Positions 1 to 5,669 of a stretch of DNA of 5,669 nucleotides are shown piece after piece. The stretch is from an uncultured Prevotella sp. (GTDB lineage: Bacteria > Bacteroidota > Bacteroidia > Bacteroidales > Bacteroidaceae). The notes beneath the pieces are model-generated. The model made no database searches and was not told the origin of the DNA. It saw only the letters and a program-made list of their open reading frames with translations. The DNA lies in the NCBI GenBank assembly GCA_900770845.1, contig CAAGLS010000155.1, forward strand, positions 1-5,669. The letters run 5' to 3'. The position numbers and the translations under genes were made by a program. Within the stretch, counting starts at the first letter, position 1. Every line of letters starts with the position of its first letter.

Positions 1-3000
1 GACAGCGGTATGCTCGGCACCACGCAAGATGTCTATGAGAACGCCGGCACAGTCCAGCTCAACGAAATGTTTGAGCTGGTCAAGACAAGCGACCCGTGGT
101 ACATCGTGGTGAAGAAAGCCTTCCACGAGCTGATCATCAACAAGGGCCTGAAGCTGCTCGGCACATTCACATGGGGAGAGAAGCTGCTCAAAGGCATACA
201 CACATCAGAGGATGCAGCCAACAAGGTAGAACCGGACGACGAACACCTGGCTACATCAGGTTACCTGAAAGCAGCGTTTGATGAACGTTACTTGCGAAAA
301 GACAAGAATGATAAGACAGATTTTGCCATTACAATAGGCGGATTGTTCACCGCCATGGGCAACGCCATCCTCCAGTCGGCTGCTACCGTATGGGGATTGC
401 TCACGGCACAAGGTGGTCTTGTGGTGCAGAAGTTCCTCAAGATTGGGGATTTCGTATCTGGATTGACTGGTGGCTACATCGACGAGAAGGGTGACGCAGA
501 GCTTAACTCGCTCATCCTGCGTGACCACCTCTCCGTGCCCGAAGTACGCTACAACCGCATCACCTATTTCGAGGGCTATAACCTTATCTCCCCTGGTGGC
601 GGATTGAAGATTGAGGACTATACCATCAACGAGGACGGCACCATCACCGTAGTTCCACGATTGGAGGAGGGAGAGCCTTGCGGTCAGTTCGTGGACGATT
701 TCCTGCTTGGCTACTACCACAACAAGACGGCTTCGGGCGATTTCGCAGGATTCCAGAAGGTGCAATTCATCGTCACCTCCGTGGACTACGATGCCAAGAC
801 GTTCGTCATGCGGCCACGCTTCCTCGACAACTACAAGATTGCAAAGAACATGGTGCTCGGTCAGACGGGCAACCTGTCTAACCCCGAACGGCAGACCTAC
901 ACCGTCATCGACACCCGTGACGGAAACAACTGCATCACCTTCTACGACCACGTGAACGAGTTCGACCCGAAATCAGCGCATGAAATGGCTTGGTTCGGCA
1001 AGAAGAAGGGCCGCACCGTCAACGGCATTGACGCAACCTCCTACTCCGCCGTCTTGAAGAACATCATCATGACGGGCCGTATCTTCCAGGTGGATAGCAT
1101 TACAGGCGAGGACATACGCGTGCCAATCGACAAGGGGGCCTACGTCAAGGGGCAGCAGTACGCCTACTACGACCGCGTGACCTACCAAGGTTCGCTGTGG
1201 CTCTGCATCAGCGAGGCAGGTACCACACAGGAGCCGTCGTCCACCGAATCGGCATGGCTCGAAGAGGTCCAGGCAGGCAAGAGTATCACAAGCTATGCCC
1301 ATTGGGATGCATCGCAGACTCCCTATCCTGTCAATGCATCGCTGACGTTCGCCAACCGCCTATGGATAAGTAACAAGGAGACCTCAGAGCCACCCCTCGG
1401 CCTTGTGAAGGCAGGCGGAGCCTACGTCAAGTACCATGACGAGAACGGCAACGAAGGCTACGTGCTGCGCCACCCCGAAACGCAGAGCAAAGATTGGAAC
1501 CTGTGGTTCGATTTTAGCGGTATCAAGGACGGCGAGAGCATCGATGCGCAATACTCCGCCGACACCGTATCATGGCACTGGCCCTTCGTGCAAGGCGACC
1601 TCTACATGCGTCAGCGCCTGGGGCAAGGCCAGTGGAGCGATGCCATGCGCGTCGTGGGCGAGAAAGGTAAGGACGGACCCTACCAGGACTACGAGTTCAC
1701 CAAAAACAAGAGCATCGACACGCAGCCCACTACGGGATGGCAGGACGCACCTCCCTCCCTTGCCGAGGACGAATACCTGTGGATGCGCACAGGATGGGTC
1801 ATCCCACCAAAGACCACGCCAGATGCCTGGGCCGTAGTGCGACTGAGCGGTCCCAAGGGAAAGGACGGAGAGAGCAACTACCTTGCCGACCTAGACAACG
1901 AAATGGACAGCATCCCCCTGTCGAGCGAAGGCAAGACCACGCAGTCGTGGACGCTGACCACAACAGCCGCCCTCTACTACGGACAGACACGCCTCACGCT
2001 CACCTCCATCACCACCAACGCCGCATCGCCCATCAATGCCTCGGTCAACGCTGCAACAGGTGTAGTGACATTCACGATAGCAAGCGGACAGACCGTGCCC
2101 GAACGCAGTGCCATCAGCATCACCATCAAAGCGCCCAACGGCTCTGAGCTGATTGAGCGCACCCTCATCTACACCCTTGCAGGGGTCAAGGCAGGAGCCA
2201 CAGGAGCTACGGGAGCCGCAGGAACGCCAGGCAGCAACGGAGCCGATGCCGTAATCTACTCGCTACTCCCCTCGGTCAACGCCGTGGCACGAAAGAAGGA
2301 TGGCTCGTACAGCGTCAGCTCCGTATCGTGCCGCCGCATGAAGCGGATAGGCAACGCAGCCGCCACCGTAACAACCGAAGGAACGCTTAAACGCAGCATA
2401 GACGGAGGCAGTGAGGTAGTTATCCCCAACGATGAAACCACCGCATCATCAGCCTTCACCAAGAGCGTAAAATACCTCTTCTACGATGGCAACGGCACGC
2501 TCGTAGATGTAGAGACCATCCCACTCGTGGCCGATGGCACAGACGGCACGAACGGAACGAACGGAACCGACGGCAAGGATGGCGTAAGCATCACCAACCT
2601 CGGCCACTGGTCAACCTCGCTCGGCACCGTGCCCAAGATGTCACTCGTCACCATGGGCGGTCGCTCCTGGCTCTCCAAGGTAGCCACGGCCAACCCACCC
2701 CTGGGCACACTCACCACCGCCTCGGGCCGCCGCATCACCGTCAAGACGCAAGGAGGACAGGTGGTCTATGCCCTCTCGGGTAAGGTCAACACCTCGGAGT
2801 GGGAACTGCTGACCGAAGATTCGCGCGGCCTCTCGCTCGTACCCACCATCAGCAGCCTCCAGCAAACCAAGCTCGGATGGCTCAACCCCAGCGGATACCT
2901 CGTCCGCGCCTGTCAGCAGGTGGGCAGCGTCAACCTCCCCATAACCAAGTACTACCTCACCACCTGGGCCATCAGCTCAACAGGCGTGAAGTCGCGCATC

Positions 3001-3933
3001 ATCAGCCCCACCGTCACGGGAGAGCAAGCCGTCACCGCAAGCAAAGGCTACACGCAGTTCATAACGCGTATGTACGGCAACTACACTGATGCCTACAACT
3101 GGACAGACAACCACATGGCCGAGTGTACCGTAGGCGTATCGACCGATGGAGCCGACGGCGAGACAGGCCGCACAGGCAGTGAACCACGTCCGCGAGGCAC
3201 GTTCAAGCCAGGAGATACCTACGTGTGGGATGAGACCTACCACGACATCATCATCTACGAAGGCCATGTCTATAAGGTGAAGAACTACGGAGCAAGCGTA
3301 ACCGCAGCCCCAACCAACGTGAGCGGCGACACCAACTGGCTCCCTGCCCAGGAGTTCGAGTTCGTGGCCACGAACCTGCTGCTCTCCGATGAGGTCTATA
3401 CCGACAAGCTCACCGTCACCAAGGTCAGCGCCAAGTCCTCAGACGGCGCAACCACCTGCACCATCGACGGCAACACAGGCAAGCTCACCGCCAAGAACGC
3501 ACAGCTTGAAAACGTTAACGTAGATGGAATACAGGCCAAAAATGCTAACGTAAGTGGTGTAATCCGATGCCAAACGCTTTATAGAAGTATGTTAGGCATT
3601 GGAGGAGGAATAACGGCAGGTAGTGTATTTGTAGGTACTGGAGGCTCATTCCTTCTGACAGAATTAGGCAACAACTCTTGTGTAGAGGTCAAGATAATTT
3701 TGACAGCAGAAACAAGAATACTTCCAGTCGTTGAACTAAAATGTCATAACAGCAAGGTAAAGGTGTATAAGACTCGTTCAGAATTGGATGCCGTGTATGG
3801 ATATGCCATGCTACATACATCTGTCACGGCATACGGGTACAAAAACATGAGTTCAAGTTATACTTATTGGATTCTTATACCATTCGACTCTTCACAAGAT
3901 TCAAGCATAAGTATTTCGGAATACTCATCGTAA
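1..3933 (+). CDS. Phage tail fibre / host-recognition protein, mosaic, 5'-partial
   Basis: Long fibre protein expected to sit at the distal tail and bind the host surface. The frame is open from base 1 (Asp-Ser-Gly precede the first Met at position 10) and that Met has no A-rich leader, so the gene probably begins upstream; residue numbers here count from Met 10. Seen in order: a helical/hydrophobic part (about 35-145) with a 'YLRKDKNDKT' segment typical of internal fibre repeats; a beta-rich domain (about 160-370); a Tyr/Trp-rich module resembling chitin-binding-type CBMs (376-420); an 'HW...PPLG' module (431-470) that recurs at 866-900; collagen-like linkers near 550, 614, 725-747, 842-858 and 1046-1057; a second CBM-like module (1062-1112); short 'LTAKNA/VDGIQAKNA' repeats (about 1155-1185); and an AT-rich C-terminal domain. 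No enzyme motif recognised. The fibre role is inferred from architecture; the exact receptor is unknown. Confidence 0.85.
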   Translation, partial: DSGMLGTTQDVYENAGTVQLNEMFELVKTSDPWYIVVKKAFHELIINKGLKLLGTFTWGEKLLKGIHTSEDAANKVEPDDEHLATSGYLKAAFDERYLRKDKNDKTDFAITIGGLFTAMGNAILQSAATVWGLLTAQGGLVVQKFLKIGDFVSGLTGGYIDEKGDAELNSLILRDHLSVPEVRYNRITYFEGYNLISPGGGLKIEDYTINEDGTITVVPRLEEGEPCGQFVDDFLLGYYHNKTASGDFAGFQKVQFIVTSVDYDAKTFVMRPRFLDNYKIAKNMVLGQTGNLSNPERQTYTVIDTRDGNNCITFYDHVNEFDPKSAHEMAWFGKKKGRTVNGIDATSYSAVLKNIIMTGRIFQVDSITGEDIRVPIDKGAYVKGQQYAYYDRVTYQGSLWLCISEAGTTQEPSSTESAWLEEVQAGKSITSYAHWDASQTPYPVNASLTFANRLWISNKETSEPPLGLVKAGGAYVKYHDENGNEGYVLRHPETQSKDWNLWFDFSGIKDGESIDAQYSADTVSWHWPFVQGDLYMRQRLGQGQWSDAMRVVGEKGKDGPYQDYEFTKNKSIDTQPTTGWQDAPPSLAEDEYLWMRTGWVIPPKTTPDAWAVVRLSGPKGKDGESNYLADLDNEMDSIPLSSEGKTTQSWTLTTTAALYYGQTRLTLTSITTNAASPINASVNAATGVVTFTIASGQTVPERSAISITIKAPNGSELIERTLIYTLAGVKAGATGATGAAGTPGSNGADAVIYSLLPSVNAVARKKDGSYSVSSVSCRRMKRIGNAAATVTTEGTLKRSIDGGSEVVIPNDETTASSAFTKSVKYLFYDGNGTLVDVETIPLVADGTDGTNGTNGTDGKDGVSITNLGHWSTSLGTVPKMSLVTMGGRSWLSKVATANPPLGTLTTASGRRITVKTQGGQVVYALSGKVNTSEWELLTEDSRGLSLVPTISSLQQTKLGWLNPSGYLVRACQQVGSVNLPITKYYLTTWAISSTGVKSRIISPTVTGEQAVTASKGYTQFITRMYGNYTDAYNWTDNHMAECTVGVSTDGADGETGRTGSEPRPRGTFKPGDTYVWDETYHDIIIYEGHVYKVKNYGASVTAAPTNVSGDTNWLPAQEFEFVATNLLLSDEVYTDKLTVTKVSAKSSDGATTCTIDGNTGKLTAKNAQLENVNVDGIQAKNANVSGVIRCQTLYRSMLGIGGGITAGSVFVGTGGSFLLTELGNNSCVEVKIILTAETRILPVVELKCHNSKVKVYKTRSELDAVYGYAMLHTSVTAYGYKNMSSSYTYWILIPFDSSQDSSISISEYSS
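2182..2250 (+). repeat. Collagen-like Gly-X-Y linker 1 in the fibre gene
   Basis: Fibre residues 725-747 read mostly as Gly-X-Y triplets (GVK-AGATGATGAAGTPGSNG). Such runs form trimeric collagen-like rods in phage fibres, consistent with a homotrimeric shaft. The underlying DNA is a loose 9-base GGAGCyACr-type repeat. Shorter versions occur near 1657 (GEKGKDGP) and 1849 (GPKGKDGES). Confidence 0.75.
2533..2583 (+). repeat. Collagen-like Gly-Thr-Asn/Asp linker 2 in the fibre gene
   Basis: Residues 842-858 read DGTDGTNGTNGTDGKDG, a nearly perfect three-residue repeat encoded by a GGmACnrAC nine-base tandem. It links the preceding domain to the second copy of the 'HW...PPLG' module. A related short run, DGADGETGRTGS, lies at 3145-3180. 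Confidence 0.75.
3510..3933 (+). other. AT-rich C-terminal tip of the fibre, probable module exchange
   Basis: Hand count gives 143 G+C in the 360 bases 3541-3900 (about 40%), against 38 of 60 in 3421-3480 and 35 of 60 in 3181-3240. Codon choice changes as well, with Leu TTA, Arg AGA and Ile ATA becoming common. The switch falls inside the short 'KNAQLENVNVDGIQAKNANVSG' type repeats, a natural recombination joint. The downstream gene returns to GC-rich codons, so the tip is an island. This is the pattern expected when a receptor-binding tip has been swapped between phages. Confidence 0.6.
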
Positions 3934-3997
3934 GCCACTTATGCAAGCAGCAAACTTGCCAATATGAACAAAGAAACGAATAACAAAAACAAAAACC

Positions 3998-4012
3998 AAA
4001 AAACGAAGAAAA
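3998..4012 (+). promoter_or_regulatory. A-rich translation leader of the HExxH gene
   Basis: AAAAAACGAAGAAAA directly precedes the ATG at 4013. No AGGAGG-like site is present, in line with Bacteroidetes translation initiation, which favours A-rich upstream sequence. The core AAACGAA (4001-4007) recurs at 3974, 4433, 4447 and 5324, always between genes. Confidence 0.4.
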
Positions 4013-4432
4013 ATGATAATCTACAACAGCAAGCTAGCCAACCTCCTTCTATGGAGCGGCTACACAACCATCACCCTAGGCCCCTTCATCCTCACCAAGA
4101 TGAGCAAGGCAGAGACCACCAAAACGCTCCTCAATCACGAGCGCATCCACGTCATGCAATGGTGCGAAGTAAGCGCACTCAGCATCCTCCTCACCACCCT
4201 CGCGGCTCTCCTCACAGGACACCACAAGGCCCTCTCCTGGAGCATCCCCGTAAGCCTCCTGGCCTACTACTTCATCTACGCAGTGGAGTACGCCATCAGC
4301 CGACTCCACGGCCACGAGACCCAAAACGAGGACTACCACCACATCGAGTTCGAGAAGGAAGCCTACAAGCACCAATCCGACCCCACGTATCTGACCAGGA
4401 GAATACCCTTCAACTGGCTGTGGAAGAAGTAA
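4013..4432 (+). CDS. Small membrane protein with HExxH motif, putative phage-encoded metallopeptidase-like protein
   Basis: 139 residues. Hydrophobic stretches at about 8-28, 54-69 and 73-95 suggest two or three membrane passes. An HExxH zinc-binding motif (HERIH, 42-46) lies just after the first one, within 'LLNHERIHVMQWCEV'. A later 'FEKEAY' (113-118) could supply a third acidic ligand, as in gluzincin-like peptidases. The last ~40 residues are polar and basic. I recall similar small HExxH membrane proteins in Bacteroidetes, but no named family or substrate can be given. It lies 79 bases after the fibre and 57 bases before the DGR target gene, in the late gene run. The ATG at 4013 follows an A-rich leader (AAAAAACGAAGAAAA) without a Shine-Dalgarno sequence. 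Proteolysis is inferred only from the motif; it may instead be a non-catalytic or accessory (moron) gene. Confidence 0.7.
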   Translation: MIIYNSKLANLLLWSGYTTITLGPFILTKMSKAETTKTLLNHERIHVMQWCEVSALSILLTTLAALLTGHHKALSWSIPVSLLAYYFIYAVEYAISRLHGHETQNEDYHHIEFEKEAYKHQSDPTYLTRRIPFNWLWKK

Positions 4433-4455
4433 AAACGAAAAACTAAAAACGAAAA
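4430..4455 (+). repeat. Direct repeat TAAAAACGAAAA (two copies, 14-base period)
   Basis: TAAAAACGAAAA occurs at 4430-4441 and 4444-4455, separated by AC. The first copy includes the stop codon of the HExxH gene. The repeat opens a 57-base, almost G-free leader that runs to the ATG at 4490. It may enhance translation of the target gene or simply be low-complexity A-rich spacer. Confidence 0.45.
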
Positions 4456-4489
4456 GATAAAATTATAAACTTAAAAAACAAAAACAATT

Positions 4490-5209
4490 ATGGCAGCAAT
4501 AGACATTGACATGAGCGAGTTCACCCAGAAAACTACCCTCGCATCAACAGACTTCATCACAGGAACCCTAGCCGATGGCAGCGCAGTAAAGATAAAAGTT
4601 TCGGACTTCGCCACAGTTGTGGCCGGAATAACAGTGCAATCTAGCACACAACTCACCTCTGGCGGAGTATATGAATCCGTTGACCTCGGCCTACCGAGCG
4701 GCACACTATGGGCTAAGTACAACATCGGAGCAACGAAAGAGAGCGACTATGGAGACCTCTTCGCCTGGGGCGCAACAGAGCCTTATCGCCTCAATGGTAC
4801 TACACCGATTGACAACACAGACAATTATGCAAGCAGCTACGCCAACAAAATCCAGCACGACCTATACCCAAACGAAGATGCTGCTACGGTAAAATGGGGC
4901 AAAGGATGGAAGATGCCTACCAAAGCGCAGTTTGACGAGCTGCTTGCCAACACTACCGATGAATGGACTGCGATTAACGGGATTAACGGACATAAATTCA
5001 CTGCTTCGAATGGCAATTACATCTTCTTTCCTGACGCAGGCTACGTGTCTGGCGGTTCGCTCAGCGGTCGTGGCAGCAGCGGTTACTACTGGAGTCGGTC
5101 GTTCAACTCTGCGTCGTATGCTTGGGGAATGCTCTTCGATTCCAGTGTACGGAATGTCCGTACCAATTACCGCCACTACGGGTTCAGTGTGCGGCCCGTG
5201 CGTGGTTAG
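4490..5209 (+). CDS. DGR variable (target) protein: phage anchor fused to a FISUMP/C-type-lectin-like domain
   Basis: 239 residues, probably a hypervariable adhesin on the phage tail. Residues 1-48 (ending 'GSAVKIKVSDFATVVAGI') look like a phage attachment segment and show no signal peptide or lipobox, which argues for a virion protein and against a secreted host protein. From about 62 the FISUMP (Fibrobacter succinogenes major paralogous) domain begins: 'ESVDLGLPSGTLWAKYNIGA', 'DYGDLFAWGATEPY', 'GWKMPTKAQFDELL'. It ends in the lectin-fold core 'GYYWSRS' (198-204) and 'GFSVRPVRG' (231-239), between which lies the presumed variable stretch. Lectin-fold proteins of this form are standard targets of Bacteroidetes DGRs. 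The ATG at 4490 follows an A-rich leader. Next comes a stem-loop, then a MutS-like gene, which fits a DGR cassette. Receptor specificity cannot be read from the sequence. Confidence 0.85.
   Translation: MAAIDIDMSEFTQKTTLASTDFITGTLADGSAVKIKVSDFATVVAGITVQSSTQLTSGGVYESVDLGLPSGTLWAKYNIGATKESDYGDLFAWGATEPYRLNGTTPIDNTDNYASSYANKIQHDLYPNEDAATVKWGKGWKMPTKAQFDELLANTTDEWTAINGINGHKFTASNGNYIFFPDAGYVSGGSLSGRGSSGYYWSRSFNSASYAWGMLFDSSVRNVRTNYRHYGFSVRPVRG
5081..5206 (+). other. Candidate DGR variable region (VR) with 3' IMH-like end
   Basis: Codons 198-239 of the target protein. The constant flanks are 'GYYWSRS' upstream and 'GFSVRPVRG' downstream; the latter DNA (about 5180-5203, GC-rich, low in A) is where an initiation-of-mutagenic-homology element is expected. 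Between them, residues that are often Asn in paralogues are here Phe205, Tyr210, Leu215, Asp217, Val223, Arg224, Thr225, Tyr227, His229 and Tyr230. Their codons (TTC, TAT, CTC, GAT, GTC, CGT, ACC, TAC, CAC, TAC) all end in C or T, as expected if AAC/AAT template codons were mutated only at A. Boundaries are approximate because the template repeat is outside the window. Confidence 0.7.
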
Positions 5210-5249
5210 TTCAGAATTTACTCCCCAAGGTACAAAGAACAATAACATT

Positions 5250-5293
5250 CGGAGCGGATGCGCTGCTTTAGCAGCTTTACAGCATCCGTTCTG
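5250..5293 (+). promoter_or_regulatory. Nested stem-loop downstream of VR, candidate DGR hairpin/cruciform
   Basis: Outer stem: CGGATGC (5255-5261) pairs exactly with GCATCCG (5282-5288) and extends outward to 5250/5293 with two G-T pairs. Inner stem: GCTGC (5262-5266) pairs with GCAGC (5271-5275) around a TTTA loop, stacked directly on the outer stem, with a six-base bulge TTTACA on the 3' side. It starts 41 bases after the target gene's stop. In the Bordetella phage BPP-1 DGR a hairpin/cruciform just after VR is needed for efficient target recognition; this may be its counterpart. No T-tract follows, so an intrinsic terminator is less likely. Confidence 0.6.
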
Positions 5294-5335
5294 CCAATGA
5301 AATCAAAATATACATAAAATATAAAACGAATAGCA

Positions 5336-5669
5336 ATGTCAAAAATCTCCTTGAAAGATAAATTTGCAATCGATGCACAGCGTGAGACTGCCGAACAACG
5401 TCACATCATCCATCTATTCCGTGAGGGTAAGTTCTTCCGTGCGTTCAACTACTCCGCTTGGCTCATATCGCAATACATATATAACGAGGAGTACCGCAAA
5501 AGCATCAACGCAAGCTCACCAATCAACGTGAGCCGAAGCAAGAGCAAAGGGGGTGCGGAGTATATCGTTTGCGGGTTCCCGATACACAGCCTGAAGAAAT
5601 ACTGCGGAGGTCTGGAATTTGAGGTGATTGATTCCAATCATACTGTCGTCAAGATGCCTCAAGATGCGC
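5336..5669 (+). CDS. MutS domain-I-like protein, probable DGR accessory (MSL type), 3'-partial
   Basis: 111 codons are present and the frame is open at the right edge. Starting at ATG 5336, the first in-frame Met after the TAA at 5315, residues 27-90 follow the layout of the MutS mismatch-binding domain I. 'LFREGKFFRAFNYSA' (27-41) matches the MutS 'LFyrmGDFYElFydDA' segment, and 'VCGFPIHSLKKY' (78-89) matches the 'aGiPyHaventyL' segment. Phe33 aligns with the mismatch-stacking Phe (F36 of E. coli MutS), while the Glu of the Phe-X-Glu motif aligns with Arg35. The N-terminal 20 residues are charged and probably helical. MutS-like small proteins have been described next to DGRs, mainly in Bacteroidetes (from memory), which suits its place right after the target gene and hairpin. 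It does not resemble Avd. Whether it is a stand-alone domain depends on sequence beyond 5669. Confidence 0.65.
   Translation, partial: MSKISLKDKFAIDAQRETAEQRHIIHLFREGKFFRAFNYSAWLISQYIYNEEYRKSINASSPINVSRSKSKGGAEYIVCGFPIHSLKKYCGGLEFEVIDSNHTVVKMPQDA

Noticed and set aside
256..951. 231-codon open frame on the - strand inside the fibre gene
   Set aside because: Antisense to a convincing coding frame, with no domain signature; long antisense frames are common opposite GC-rich genes.
3910..3925. Hairpin AGTATT-TCGG-AATACT at the end of the fibre gene
   Set aside because: A 6-bp AT-rich stem inside the last codons with no T-tract after it; too weak to call a terminator.
3964..4446. 160-codon open frame overlapping the HExxH gene, in the same frame as the fibre after its stop
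   Set aside because: Its product is dominated by His, Pro, Gln and Arg, has no recognisable domain, and reads as a frame shadow of the GC-rich HExxH gene, whose own frame gives clear membrane segments and a motif.
4825..4837. 13-base repeat TTATGCAAGCAGC, also at 3939-3951
   Set aside because: A single exact 13-mer match in a 5.7 kb window is not surprising by chance, and the two contexts are unrelated.
4932..5300. 122-codon + strand frame overlapping the variable protein and running into the stem-loop
   Set aside because: Out of frame with the FISUMP domain and without any recognisable motif; shadow frame.
5297..5317. Six-residue mini-ORF (MKSKYT, stop) between hairpin and MutS-like gene
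   Set aside because: Too short to support and lacking its own leader; it mainly shows that the MutS-like gene cannot start further upstream in this frame.
5336..5669. Avd-type DGR accessory protein
   Set aside because: Position suits Avd, but the sequence does not look like a four-helix bundle; the GKFF...GFPIH layout fits MutS domain I better.

Overview
The window looks like the distal tail or receptor-binding region of a Bacteroidales (Bacteroides/Prevotella-type gut bacterium) phage or prophage. Three things point there: the mosaic tail-fibre protein has the style of Bacteroidales prophage fibres; the target protein carries a FISUMP-type C-type-lectin domain starting 'VDLGLPSGTLWA'; and gene starts sit behind A-rich leaders with no Shine-Dalgarno sequence. 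All convincing genes are on the + strand with gaps of 79, 57 and 126 bases, no recognisable Bacteroidetes promoter (TTTG / TAnnTTTG) and no intrinsic terminator, so they probably form one late transcript.

Layout: (1) positions 1-3933 hold the 3' part of a very large tail-fibre gene, open at the left edge, built of repeated binding-type modules joined by short collagen-like Gly-X-Y linkers. Its last ~140 codons are markedly AT-rich and look like an exchanged tip. (2) Positions 4013-4432 encode a small membrane protein with an HExxH motif. (3) Positions 4490-5209 encode a 239-residue protein whose C-terminus has the form of the variable region (VR) of a diversity-generating retroelement (DGR). 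(4) A nested stem-loop at 5250-5293 follows this VR. (5) From 5336 to the right edge runs the start of a protein that resembles the N-terminal mismatch-recognition domain (domain I) of MutS.

Working model: the fibre forms the shaft and one set of binding modules. The FISUMP protein is a second, hypervariable adhesin at the tail tip, diversified by a DGR. The MutS-like protein is an accessory factor of that DGR. The template repeat and reverse transcriptase are not in the window and should lie just downstream of 5669. The retroelement is therefore inferred from its target, the hairpin and the accessory gene; the reverse transcriptase itself was not seen.
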